Shown piece after piece: positions 1 to 11,383 of a stretch of DNA of 14,657 bases. The translations under genes and the position numbers were made by a program. This DNA comes from Pelagophyceae sp. CCMP2097. Taxonomy: Eukaryota > Sar > Pelagophyceae. The DNA lies in assembly GCA_026770575.1 (NCBI GenBank), contig MU657513.1, positions 8,982 through 23,638 on the forward strand. The letters run 5' to 3'. Position 1 is the stretch's first letter, and every line of letters begins with the position of its first letter. The notes under the pieces are model-generated. The model did not search any database. It was not told where the DNA came from and was given only the letters and a program-made list of their open reading frames with translations.

Positions 1-764
1 GTGGCGCGTCCGTCGCGACACTCCTGACCCCAGGGGACGTCGGTGCGCGGCTGGGCGGTGCCTCCAAGTTCGGAGTTTGAGAGCAAAAACGGAGTTCGAT
101 CCGTTAACCGGAGCTAAGTCCGGTAAGACTTTTTACGCGAGCGGCTTAAAATTTATTCAGCGATTTCGGCTCGCTGCGCTTGAGAACGGCGTCTATTGCC
201 ATATTTGTCGCCCAAGGACGGCTGAAGACAGCCCCCAAGGCCGATTATCTTATATTTTAAGAAGGCAAAGGCGACAGGCACTGTCGATTCGCTTAAGTTT
301 AAAGAACCAAAAGGCAACGGGCTGCCTTTGGCCATTATCTTACTCTCACATTCACCCTGTACCCACGCGTGTCTTGCAGTGCCGAAATCAAAAATTGGTT
401 TGAAATCCTCCGAATATCGCTACTATCAGTTTCGACCGGGAATTAGGTATTGCCGGTAAACGAACAAGTTGCTTGGCATTTACCTTAAAAATACCCTAAA
501 ATACCATTAAAACGGGAGATTCTTACGGTCCGCAGGCGGCCTCGGCGCCGTCGAGGATCAATAACAATAGGTTATTAATATTGGGGCACCCTAAACCGCC
601 TTTGATTTCGGCACTGGTGTCTTGTCGAGATTTTCAGCAAGTCAAGATGGATTACTTGCCGACTGGAAAACGCGGGCGTTGGACCAGACGTTTCGACTCA
701 AATTCGAGGTTGGCGCGATTCGAACGCGAGACGAAGAGGGGGTTCGTTCGTCGCCCCACGGGCC
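1..764. other. AT-richer 5' flank without a supported gene
   Basis: Roughly positions 60-660 are visibly richer in A and T than the rest of the window, which is strongly GC-rich. Open frames here are short (108 codons at 77-403 on the plus strand, 60 codons at 153-335 on the minus strand) and neither resembles a protein family I recognise. The stretch holds two adjacent hairpins (88-124), a run of A/T-rich words around 482-512, and a 6-bp inverted repeat AATAAC/GTTATT with a 5-nt loop at 560-576. The part closest to 765 is presumably promoter and 5' UTR of the CFAP54-like gene, but I see no defined core-promoter element. A decayed mobile element or repeat is possible; no terminal repeats or target duplications were found. 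Confidence 0.5.
88..124. repeat. Two adjacent perfect small hairpins
   Basis: Positions 88-92 (AACGG) pair with 101-105 (CCGTT) around an 8-nt loop. Positions 107-112 (ACCGGA) pair with 119-124 (TCCGGT) around a 6-nt loop. The two 18-nt units resemble each other and are separated by one base. The first loop contains TTCGAT, like a tRNA T-loop, but no tRNA fold can be completed around it. Function unknown. Confidence 0.4.
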
Positions 765-3700
765 ATGGCGTCGCGCGCGGGCGACGAATCGAGCGTCTTC
801 GGCGGCACGTCGGCGGCGGGCCAGTCGCGCACCGGGTCTGCGCGGTCGCGGCGGTCGCGGCGCGGCGGCGACGGCGCCGGCGCCCAGTCGCGCTTCGGCC
901 GCGAGTTCAACGACGCGGTCGTCGTCCCCGTCGCGGATCTGCGCCGCGGCCTTGCGCAGCGCCGGCGCCTCGGCCGCGGCGCCGAGGTGCTGCCGGCCGG
1001 CGACGACGTCGCCGACGCGCTCCGCGCCTTCCTGAAAAGGCTCCGGCAAAAGCTCGAGCCCGAGGGCCGCGTCAAGGCCCTCAACGACTGCGGCGCGCGC
1101 CTCTGCGACGTCGGCGAGTTCGGCACGGCCAGGCAGGCCTGCTTCGACGCCGCACTCGCGTGCGTCGCCGCCGCCGCAGCGCCGGCCGGCCGCGACGGAC
1201 CGCCACAGGCTCTGCGACGACGTCGAGGCGGCCGGCGCGACGGACACGGTGGCGCTCCTCGCGTGGCGCGTCGAAGCGGCATACGGCCAGGCGGCGTGCG
1301 ACGTCGAGGCCGCGCGCGCGGCCGACGCCGCCGCGCGGTACCCGAAGACGGCGCAGCGCCTCTTCGCCTGCCTGCGCAAAGTCCAAAAGGCCATGGTGTG
1401 TCGGGCTTGCGGACCGGGGTCGGCGCGGCGGCGGCGGCGAGGCGGGAGGCTTGCTCGTAGGCGGACCTGCTCGCGCTGCCGCCCAAGGCGCAGGAGCGCG
1501 TTGCGTGGCTCATCCTCAACGGCGCGGGCCTCATCCACCGCACGGCGGAGCCTCTGGCGGCGCTGGGCGGCGCTTGCGCGCGGCACGCGGCGGAGCTGCT
1601 GCTCTGGGCCGCACAGACCCTGGACTCCTGCGTCTCCCTCGCGACGGCGGCGCACCTGCCGTACCGCTGCCGCCTCTACGCTCTGGCGGCGCGCGCCTGC
1701 GACGACGCGAAGCGGCCGCGCGCCGCGGCGGAGGCGATTCGGCTGCTCAAGGTTGGGGTGCAGGCGCTGCGAGATGCCGAATCCATGCAACTCCCAATGC
1801 CGCGGCAGACGCGCAGGCGCCTCGACGCCGCAAGGCGCGACGTCTTTGTGCTGGAGGTGCGGGCCGCCGCGCGTTTGAACGCGGCGCTCGCCGACGCCGA
1901 GACGCCCGAAGAGCAGACGGCCGCCGTGCAACAGCTCCTCGACGCGCACCTGGCCGCGGTGGGCCTCGCCGATGACGCCGCGCTCCGCGCTCGAGCCGTC
2001 TTCGAGGCGCTTGAGCGGCCTGGCCAGCGCGGCCTCGGCGAGATGCTCGAGGCGGCGCCTTTAGCGGACGACGGCGGCGGCGGTGCGCGCGACCGCAGGC
2101 GCGCGACGGCCCTCGCCCTCGCCTGCGCCGACCTCGCCCTCGGGCCGGCGGCCGATGCGGCGCCGGACGCGGCCGACGCGCAACCGCGGCTGTCCGTGCA
2201 GCAGCTCGTAGCGTTGGCGCGCGAGCTCGTCGTCCTCGGCGAGGCGGCGGCGCACGCCCGCGTCTCAAGCGCGGCGCTGCAGGCGCTAGAGGCGCTCCAG
2301 GCGCCGGGGTCGTTTGAAGGCGCCGGCAAGGCCGCGGAGGATGACGACGACCTCGTCGACGGCGCGGCGGCGGCGCTGCGAGCCGAGCTCGTTCTCCTGG
2401 ACGCCGTCGGCGACTATGCCGCCTGGGATGCGACCGCGGCGTTTGAGGCGGCAGAAAAGGCCGACGGCGCCGCTAGAATCGCGGGCGACGCGGCGAGGGC
2501 GGCGAAGAAGCGCAAAAAAAAAGCCGAGCGGCGAGACCGCCGCGCGCCGGCGCAGCGCCTCGAGACGCCGCGCGAGGGCGACCAGGAGGAAGCCGATGCC
2601 GCCGCCCAAGCCGCCGCCGAGGCGCCACGCCAGGCCGCGCCAGTGCGCGAAGACAGCGGTCTTGGGCCCGTCTCAGTCATCGCCGCAGAGGCGGACCGCC
2701 TCGCCGCGGCGGTGGCGCGCGCGGCGGCGGCCGCGACGCGCGTCTCGCCATCGGGCGGCGGGCGGCCAATCCCGGTGCAGCGCGCGCGCGCCCTCGCCGA
2801 CCTCATCTGCGCGCACGCCGCCGCGGGCGATTCGGCGGGCATGCTGCAGTGGCGGCCCGACTTGCTCACGGATGTGGCCATCTTCCTCTGGCGTTCCGTC
2901 TGCCTCCCCGTCGCCACATCGCTCGACGAGATGCGTGCGAAGCAAGCCGCGGAACGCGACGCCGCCGAGGACGAAGAGGCCGACGCGGTTGTTGTGGAAG
3001 TGAAGAAGGTGGTGACGGTGGCGCCTTTTGCGCTGCAGGCGCCGTCGACGGAGGATTTGGCGCAGCTTTTAATCGCGGCGGCGGCGGCCGTGGACGCGGT
3101 CCTCGGCAAGCTCGATGTCGACGACGCCCTGCTGCGCGCGCGCGTGGCGCTGTGCCTCGGCCACGCGCTGCACGAGCACGCATCGGGGCCGCTGCTCGAC
3201 GGCTCGGCGCAGTCTGGGTACGAGGCTTCCGAATTGAGGCGCGCGTCCCAAGTCCTCTACGGCGCTTTATCCGCCGTCGACTGCGCTCGAGCGCGATCCG
3301 TGCGGCCGGACCTGCACGCGCCGGGCACGGCGGCGGACCATTCAGCGCTGGCTCGGCAATCTGTGACTTGCGACGTCGACAACCTCTCTGCTTCTGCCGC
3401 AGCCGAGGGCCGCCTGGGCGCGCGCGGCTACGGCGGGTCGGGTGTCTACGGTTCGGCGTCGGCGCTGGACGCGCTGCACCAGGCCCTGGCGGCGACGCAT
3501 CTGGATCTGGTGGCGGCGTTTGTTTTGGTGGAGCTCGATCTGGCAAAGGAGATGCAGCTCCGAGAGGCGGCGCGCAAGACCCGCGCCGCGCGCGCTGCCG
3601 CAAGGCTCCAGCCGAAACCGACGGGCCGCCCAAGCCTCCAGGCGGGTGCGTCGATTGCGCAGTCGTCGGTGGTGGCGGTCGTCGTGCCCCCGAGCGCCTT

Positions 3701-6700
3701 CTTCGAACCGCCGCTCGCCGCAGAGGCGTCGATCCTCGCCGCCTTCCGCAAGCACTTGGCGGCGCGCGCGATAGCAAAGACGCGCATGGCCGTGGACCGC
3801 GGCCGCGCCGTGGACCGCGGGAGTGCGGAGCTCTCGGCGGAGCGCGACGGTTTCTTCCACGACGCGGTGCAACTTCTAAGGGATGCGGCGGACCGCGAGC
3901 GCGACCACCTCGCCGCCGTGGCGCCGTGGTCCGACGTCGACGCGCACCATTATGAGGATGACGCAAACTCGGTCGCTTCGTCGAGGCTGCCGCTGGCGCC
4001 CAGGCTTTTAGCACGGTCGGACACGTCCATCACGCTGCAGCCGCGGCGCTGGCGGCCTTCGGCGGCTTTATCGGGCAGGGCGCCCTTCCACGTCCGCGCC
4101 TTTGGAAAGGCGAGTGGGGCGGGGACGGACGTGTCGCTGACGAACTGCGCGGCCACGGGCCTCGGCGCCGCCGTCAAGTGGGACGCGGTAACGGGCAAGT
4201 GCGACGCCGTCTTCGTGGAAGACTTGTGTCCAAACGACTCGTACGTCTTCGCGGTGGCGGTCTTTGATCGGGATGGTGCAGCGGTGACGGCCATCGGAGA
4301 GACTTCGCAACCGTACGATGCCTACAACCCGCTGCCGCTGCCTTTATGCTACGCCTTTGTCGCCGAAAGAGCTAACGCCTTTGGCTGCCCCGGCGCCGCG
4401 GCCAAGGCGGCGCAGGCGCTTTACAGAAGAATGGTCCAAACCGACGACGAGGCGGGTCACGTTTTACGAGTTGAAATCTTGCAACGCGCCTCACTCGCGG
4501 AGCTCCACGCTTTAGTTAGATGCGCCGGCATCCTCGCCGACCAGGAGGACAACGGCGGCCTATCTGTATCCTTTGCGCCGGGCATCCTCGAACCAAAGGC
4601 GACGCATGGCGACAACGCCCCCACCAACGGCGGCGGCGCCGGCGCGTCACTCGTCTTGCGCGCCGACGGATCGGCCGTATCGGGCGCGTTGTCGGCGCCG
4701 GCGCAAATGGTACAGTACACCAAAGTGCAAATCCTCCTCACGGCTGTTTCCGTTTCAGCGCACGTCGTCGACCACGACGCGGAGCAGTTACTTGACGCCG
4801 TGCACCGCTGCTACGGCGCCATGCTCCCGCTACTCCGTTTGCAGGCACAAAGCCTCCACCTCTTGGTCGGGCCGTTGGTCAAATTGCACCAGGCGCTCTG
4901 CCTCGTCCCAAACGCCAAGTGGGACGACGCGACGCGAAGTGTCTTCTCCTGCTTAGCGCACCACCTCACGCTCAACGGCGTCTCGCTCCTCCCCGGCGCG
5001 CCGCCCGTCGAAACGCTGGCGTCGCCGTGCGCCGCGGCGGCGTCGCCGCGCGCGGCCGCGGCGTCGCCGCGCGCGTCGCCGCGCACCGAAGTCGTCGCCG
5101 AGGTCGCTGTTCAGCGCAACGCGTCGTGGGCGCCGGCGAACGCGCAGCAGCTCGCGCTGCTGGAGACGTGGGCCGAGAAGTCGCTCTACGGCGAGGCGCC
5201 TCCAGAAGCGCTCCGCGACCTGGTCGCCGCGGGCCCCGGCGACGACCCCGGCTGCGCTTTGCTGCGCCTCGCCGCGGCGGACCCCGCCGCCGCGCTCGCC
5301 GTGGTGCGCGAGAAAGCGGAAACGAGCGCTGTGGTGGAAGCCGCCTTCGCCGAGTACGAGGAAAAAGTCGCGGCCATCGACGCTGCCGCCGCCGCGGCAA
5401 AGGCATCCAAGGACGCAGAGGTCAAGGACGCCGTCGCCTCTCCGGCGCAGCCCGCGGCGGTGCCCCTGGCGGTGCCTGGGGTGCCCGCGGCGGTCCCGGC
5501 GGCCAAGGACGCGCCTGTGGAGCGGCCGGAGCGGCCCGCGGAACCTTCGGCGACGGAGGCGGTGCTGCGCGACGCCTGCTGCGTCGCGCGCGTCGCGCTC
5601 GCGCGCGGCCGGCCCGGCGACGTGGCGAAACTGCTCGCGTCGGCGCCGCTCCTCGCGCGCCGGCGCCTCGCCCCACTCGCGCACCGCATCCTCGATCTCG
5701 AGCGCGCGGCAGAAGTCGAGGCCGCCGCGACGCTCGCCGCCGCCGCCGCCGCCCGGCTAGTCAAGATGGGAGGCGCCGCGGCGACGGAGGGCGGCGACGC
5801 GCCAGAGGCGAGCGACGCTAGCACGGCGGCGGCGGCGGCAGCGCAGGCGGCGGCTCTGGGGCAACTCGCGTACGTGCGGCCGCAGGCTACGGCGGGCGCC
5901 GTCGACGACGCGGACGCGGACCTCGCTTCGACGCCTCGCGACGACGCGGCCGACGACGCTCCGGCGCATGCGCGGCCCGAGCTGAACCTGGAGACGCTAC
6001 CTTCAAAACGCGAGCAGTGCGAGCTGCTCTGGCTGGCAGAGGCGGAGAAACTACTCGCGCTGGCGGCGGCAGCCGTGCTCTGCGCGGCGGTGCCAACGGA
6101 GGACGCGGCGGCGCTGGCGGCGCTGGCGTCTTCAGAGCTCTCGCTGCGCATCAAGTCGGACGCCGGCTTGTGCGTCGTTGCCGCCGACGGACCGCTGACG
6201 GACTTGACGGACGCATTGGCTCGCGGCGCGTTCGACGGCGACGACGAAGGCGGCGAAGACGACGATGACGCAGTCGTCCGAGATTCGGACTATTCCGTCG
6301 CCGCCGTCGCCGCAGAGGCCACGCGCCTCGCGCTCGCCGCGCCGCGCGGCGTCGACGGCGACAGTGTGGTGGCGGCGGGGTCGGTGGCGAAACGCTTGGT
6401 TGTGGCGTCGCGGCACTTTGCGCGCGCGTGCGTCCGCGCGCGGTGGGCGCGGTGCTGGGTGCAGCTCCTCGGTTCCGCGGCGCACCTCTGGAACCTCACC
6501 GTGTCGCTTTGGCTCTCGCCGCTCGCCTTTTGCGCGCGCGCTTTGGAGGACCTCGATTCGCTGCTCGCGGCCGACGCTGCGCCGGCTTTTGGCTTTTCGG
6601 ACCAGCTGCAGCTGGACCCGGCACCATACGCGGCGGTGGCGCACGCTTTGCTTGATTTGCTGGAACTGATCGTCGTCGGCGCTCTTGACGAAGAGCAGAC

Positions 6701-9700
6701 GTGCGAGGCCAGCCCCGACGGCGAGATGCTCCAGCGCATCGCCGACGGCGATTCCGACGACCTCTCCGCCGGCGACGCCGGGTCGCAGGACGACGACGAG
6801 ACGGTGCGCGGGGCTTTACGGAACGCCGACGCTATTCCCGACGCAGACGTCGAAGACGCTCTTGCCGAGTTGGGCCTCGACGCAGAGTGGGCCGCGCGCT
6901 TCTCCGTCTACGCGCTGCGCTGCCTCGTCGTCGCCCAGAGGTGGGCGGCCGCCGTGGCTCTTGGTAGGCGAATCACGCGATGCGACGCGGTACTTTTAGC
7001 GTCCAACGTCGGCGGGTCCGGCGCCGGCGCTCTACTGAAGGAGGCGCACGCTCTCAACGCTTATGCGCAGCAGCAGCTCGTCGACCGGTCGTCGAAGCGC
7101 TTCGACCGCGCGGCGGCGGCGCTCGCACGGGTCGATGCTCGGTTGGAAGAAGCAGCAAAGGTGCGCGCCTCGAAGCGGCGCGCGCGGCCCGGCCGCACGG
7201 CAAAGGTCGACCGGTCGCCCGAGGAGCAGGTACTGGACGACCGCAAGGACGCTCTGACTGCAGTTGTGGGACGGCATCGAGCCGCCGCGCAGGTCGCGGA
7301 GCACCATTTATCAGTCCTCCGAGGCGACGAACAACTCTACCGCAAGGCGCGGCCACTGTCCAGCGAGGCGCTGGACCAGTGCCGCGCTGGCTTTGCGGCG
7401 CGCCTCCGCGCCGGCAAGGCGGGGGGCAAGGCTTTAGTGAAGACGTACCAGCAGTGCGAGCGTTTGCTGCGCGAGCGGCGCGAGCCGCTCCTCCTCTGCC
7501 AGGCGCTGCACGACGACGGCGACTTGCGCTTCGCAGACGGCGACGTGGCCGGCGCGACGGAGTGCTGGCACGAAGCGGTCGATGCGATCTTTTCGACGCT
7601 CGACGCGCACGCGTCGTGGCGCCAAGTCGTCGCAAACGCCGCGGGCGTTTCCGCGCAGGCGCAGCCGACGCATTACGTCGTCGAGGCCTTGGAAGGCGAA
7701 GCGCACATTTTCGATGAAGTCCGGCTCCTAGCAGACGACGCCGAAGTGTGCGCTACGGAGGCCGAAGCTTCCGACGACGCGAGTGTCGACGCGGCTTTAT
7801 GTTCAAACCTCTCGCTCCTGGGCTGCTGCGTCGGCGGCACGGTGCTCGGGAAGTTGGCGCAGTTTAGCTGTCGGGCAGACGTCGACTCACGTTTGGAGCA
7901 CGCGCGCTTCGCCGCAAGACTCTTCCGAGCCGCCTTCGCGGCCTCACTCCCGCACCCGGCGGCGCATGCGGCGCGTGTATCGGGGGCCATTTCGACGCGG
8001 CACATTGCACGCGACGCGGCGTTTGCAGTGTACCGGCCGTCGCAGCTGGGCCCGCGGCCCTTTTCGCTCTTCGGCGCGCACCGCCGCCTGAGCCCGTCGG
8101 CGCTGGCGCGCGCGCTAAAGTGCTGCGCCCTCGCGCTCATCGACGGCGGCCGCGCGGTTCAGGCCCTGCCTCTGTGCTGCCTCTTGGAACACGCGGCGGA
8201 AACGCAGTTCGACGTCCGCGCAACTGCCGCGGCGCGCCTGCTGCGCGTGCGCGCGCTGACGAGCGCCGGCCTCGTCGCCGCTGCGGCGTCAGCCGTCGCC
8301 TCGCTCCTCGCGGGCGCCGACCTGCCGCAGCTCGCGGGGTCGTACGCGGGCCTGCCTGCCGGCGCAAACGCGCCGCCCGCCGCGGCGGGCGGGCCGGCGC
8401 GGACGTTTACAACGCTGCCCTTCTTCGGGTTTGCGCCGTTTGACGCGTCCAAGCTCGCGTCGGACGAGTCGAATGTCCAAGCACTAAAATGGCTCGCAGG
8501 CGACGTCGACGCGGCGCAGGCCGAGGCGTGGTGCCGCGGCGCCGTCGACGCCGACGCTTTGGCCGCCGTCGCGGCGGTCGACTCGCTGCGGCTCGGCTGC
8601 GCTGGCCTGCGTTCGTCGGTGTTGGCGGCCGCGTACGGAATTGACGGCGTCCGCGAGCTCGCACTACAGCGCGCCGAACTCCTTGCAGTCATCGCGGACT
8701 GCGCGGCGGCGGCCGACGCCTTGAACGCCGCCGACAAACTGGCCGCCGAGCTGCAGCGCCACGCGACGGCGGCGGCGTGGGGCCGCGTGGCGCTCGCCGT
8801 CGAGCGCGACGTCGCTGAAATGCAGGCCGCCGCGCTCACGGCGGCGCCCGCTTCGCCGCGCGCCGCCGAGACGCCCAAGGCGGCGACGCCCAAGGCACCG
8901 CCGACGCCGTCTGCGAAGAAGGACGAGGCGTTTGACGTGGCCGCCCTCGCCGCAGGCGCGAAAGCGCGCTTCGCTTTGGAGCCGCGCGAGGTCGAATTGC
9001 TCGTGCGCTGCGCTCTGCTGCGCGCAAAGGTCGCGGACCACGCCGGCGCGGCGTCTGCGGCGCGGCAGCACGGCGCCGCCGCGCTGACGCTGCTCCAGCG
9101 CCAATCGCCGCCGCCGGGGCCGCTCGGCGCCGACTCGGCGGCACACGCCGTCGACGCAGCCGCGTGGGGCGCGGCGCGCGAGGCCGTCGCGCGCGCGGCG
9201 CTGCGGCAGGGCCGGGTTGAGGACGCTGTTCGCCTCTGCGACGCGGGCCTCGCTGACGCCTCCGCCGCGCGCGCGGGCGGCGTCGAGCGGCGGCTGCTCC
9301 GGCTGCGCTGCGTCGCCGCCTGGCGCCGCGGCGACGGCGCCGACGCGAACCTGCGCGCCTCGCGAGATTTGCTGATGAAGCACCGCGCCTCGGACGCGCG
9401 CGACCTGGATTACGCGCGCGCTTTGCTCCTCGCCGCGGCGCTGCGGCGCGACGCTGCCCTCGCCGCGACGGCGGCGTCGAATGCGGCGGCTTTGCTGGAG
9501 ACGGCGATGCGGCTCCTGGAGGGCGCCGAGGCGACATGCGTTGCGCGCGCAAGGGACGCAGGATGGATCGGGGTCGGCTTTTTAACGTACCAGGGCTCAC
9601 AACCCGGCGTCGAGAAGAGCGCCGGCGGAAACGCGTACCTAACAGCGATGCAGCGGCTGCCCATCTCCGGCGCCGTCGAAGTCGACGTGGCCACGACGCC

Positions 9701-11150
9701 GCCGAAGACGCCGCTGGCAAACTTGTACCTCGCGCCCGTGGCCCTCCTCGGCGCGCTGCGCTGCGCAATGGTCGAGACGCTCCTCGACCTCGCCGCCGTC
9801 GCCGACCTCAGCGCCGCCGTTGAAGGCGCGCAGTCGGACGCGTGCGCGAAAATCGTGCGCCGCGCTGCGAGCAAGGCAGAAGAGGCTTTGGCGACGCTGC
9901 GGCATTCGGCGGCGCCGCCGGCGGCGTCGAGGGCGCAGCTCCTCCTCCTCCTGGGCCGCGCGCGGCGTCTCGATTCGGCGCCGGGCTTCCGCAGTAACGC
10001 GGCCGCGGCGCTCCACGGGGCCCTCAACGTCTCCGCCGGCGGCGGCGGCCACGACCACGCCGTCATGCGCGACGCCGCCCTTGAGCTCGTGCAGCTCCAC
10101 GGCACCCCACCGGCGGCCCTGGAACTCGCCGAAGACGCCAAGGCGCGCAAGGCCGCAGACGCCGAGGAAGCCGAAGATGACGGAGCCAACGGAATGTTGT
10201 ACGAGTCCGCCGAGGCGTCGTCGCGGCGGCTGCAGCTGGCGACGTTTTACCTGTCCCTCGCGGCGCACCTGGCGCAGAAGCGGCGGCGGCTGTTTACAGA
10301 CACAGCCACGGTGCCCACAGCGGACCTCGCGCGGAGCGCGTTCTCAAAAGCAGACGTCGAGGAAATGCAGCTGCCGCCGGGCGACTTGGTGCCGAGCCGC
10401 GCCGTGCTGACGCACCTGCTGGCCCTGCGGCGCGAGGCGGACGAGGCTCCCGGCGCCGCGACGGACGAATTCTCGCTGCGCAGCAAAGCTTCCGCGTGCG
10501 CAGTCCATGCAGCTCTCAAGGAGTGCCACCAAGGCTACCGCGACGCCTGCCTCGTCGTCGACCTGCACCTCGCGCCGTCGGCGGCGCCGGCGGTGCCCGA
10601 GGCGCTGGTGTGCATCCAGTGGGTCGCCGCCCCCTCGGCCGCCGCCGCCGCCGACCTCGCCGCCGACGGCCGTTTGGCGCCGCCCGGAAGCAACGCGGGC
10701 GTCTACCCCTTTGTGGAAGCCTTTGTGCTCCTCGGCGTGCTGCCGGGCCACGCGCGGTTTGGCGCGGCGCCGCATTTGTTAAAGGTCAACGCCGCCGACG
10801 CTCGCGACGTCCGAGCCGTCCAACGCCGCGCGTCCGAGCTGCGCTACGCCCTGCAGCGCGCCGCCGCGCGCGGCGTCGAAGCGCCCGCGGCCGTGATATC
10901 AGCGTTTGCCGAACTTTTGTGCGACGTCCATCGCTTTCTGAACCCGCACACGCCCAATTCAGCAGTCAAGCGCGGCGTCCTCCGCGACTCGTCCGGCAAC
11001 GACCCTTTAGTCCCCTGCGACGTCGAGACGCTGACGCTGCTCGAGGTCTTCTTCGCGCGCGACGTCGGGGCGCGGACGTCCAACGACAAGTTTTGCGCTT
11101 TCCTCCGTGACATTTTCGAACCCCTCGACCAACCCATCGAGGCCCAGTAA
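765..11150 (+). CDS. CFAP54-like central-apparatus protein
   Basis: CFAP54 (FAP54 in Chlamydomonas) is a giant scaffold of the C1d projection of the 9+2 central apparatus; its loss impairs ciliary motility. The model is 765-1395 (with a frame change at about 1164-1209), intron 1396-1460, then 1461-11150, giving roughly 3,430 residues against about 3,100 in human. The ATG at 765 has a Kozak-like context (GGCCATGG). After an Arg/Gly/Ser-rich start, a TPR-like helix pair lies at about 1020-1165. The family's N-terminal block lies at 1461-1860: WLILNG, then AAELLLWAAQTLDSC, then YRCRLYALAARACDD, which I match from memory to the CFAP54 pattern NG...LLWA...ME...LY...C..D. A fibronectin-III-like module (4077-4345) contains NDSYVFAVAVFDRDG and ends GETSQPYDAYNPLPL, as in the family. 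Most of the rest is Ala-rich helical TPR-like sequence with basic (2506-2545, 7159-7215), acidic (6229-6290) and Ser/Thr-Pro-rich (5019-5084, 8845-8920) linkers. No membrane segments are seen. CFAP46 is the main alternative; the N-terminal block and FN3-like module favour CFAP54. Confidence 0.85.
1164..1209 (+). other. Frame change inside the first CFAP54 exon
   Basis: Coding sense is clear in the frame of 765 up to about 1163 (CDVGEFGTARQACFDAALAC) and in the next frame (+1) from about 1201 (LCDDVEAAG, then TVALLAWRVEAAYGQAAC). Three explanations fit. One is a single extra base near 1197, so that the junction reads RDDRHRLCDD. Another is a 16-nt GT-AG mini-intron at 1164-1179. The third is a 91-nt GT-AG intron at 1118-1208 with a CACAG acceptor. 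The last removes the second TPR helix that the family is expected to keep, so I favour the one-base indel. Confidence 0.7.
1396..1460 (+). other. 65-nt GT-AG intron in CFAP54
   Basis: The reading frame of 1249-1395 ends in ...QRLFACLRKVQKAM. A donor GTGTGT begins at 1396 and an acceptor CTCGTAG ends at 1460. Splicing is phase 0 and continues directly into ADLLALPPKAQERVAWLILNG in the frame of the long downstream exon. Without splicing, the acceptor TAG (1458-1460) is an in-frame stop for that long exon. The intron is itself very GC-rich, with no obvious polypyrimidine tract. Confidence 0.85.
5019..5084 (+). repeat. 21-bp coding tandem repeat (Ala-Ser-Pro-Arg)
   Basis: Three imperfect 21-bp units start at 5019, 5040 and 5061 and encode ASPCAAA, ASPRAAA and ASPRASPR in the CFAP54 frame. 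They form a short disordered linker with four Ser-Pro steps, which could be proline-directed phosphorylation sites. Length variation between strains would be expected. Confidence 0.7.
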
Positions 11151-11383
11151 CCGGTGCTACCCAAAGACGCCGCGCAAGGGGCCTCCGGGGAGGGGTGGGC
11201 ATCCGTTGATTCGCAAGCTGGGGATCGGTTCCTTGCGCACGCACTGACAGCTTCGGAGTTGGGAGGCTTCTTCGCCGAAGAAGCTTCTCTGCGAGGAACT
11301 GCACGTACGTCGGGGGTTGCGTGGGAAGTGTGTCTGGAACCTCCCTCCGGTGACGCCGCGAGCTGACGCCGCACCGAGCTCGG
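11151..11383. other. Intergenic spacer between CFAP54 and first WD40 gene
   Basis: Only 233 nt separate the CFAP54 stop from the first possible start of the WD40 gene. The spacer must hold the 3' end of one transcript and the promoter/5' UTR of the next. A 70-codon open frame (11154-11366) lies here but has no recognisable family, and I do not call it a gene. No canonical AATAAA is seen. Confidence 0.5.

Noticed and set aside
88..105. tRNA T-arm-like hairpin with TTCGAT loop
   Set aside because: The loop has 8 nt in the pairing seen, and no D-arm, anticodon arm or acceptor stem can be completed around it.
77..403. 108-codon plus-strand open frame in the AT-richer flank
   Set aside because: No recognisable family and no splice or context support; a chance open frame is likely.
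1118..1208. 91-nt GT-AG intron in CFAP54 exon 1
   Set aside because: It restores the frame with a good acceptor, but the donor (GTTCGG) is poor and it would delete the second helix of a TPR-like pair that the family is expected to retain. It is kept only as an alternative.
642..1949. Long minus-strand open frame (435 codons) opposite CFAP54 exon 1
   Set aside because: This is an antisense shadow typical of GC-rich coding DNA. The plus strand carries the family-like sequence and a sensible splice junction.
581..1975. 464-codon plus-strand open frame starting upstream of CFAP54
   Set aside because: It is extremely Arg-rich, runs through the real exon in the wrong frame and has no recognisable domain.
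2514..2522. A9 run in the CFAP54 coding sequence as a slippage or editing site
   Set aside because: The frame is the same and sensible on both sides (Lys-rich KKRKKK linker), so nothing suggests frameshifting there.
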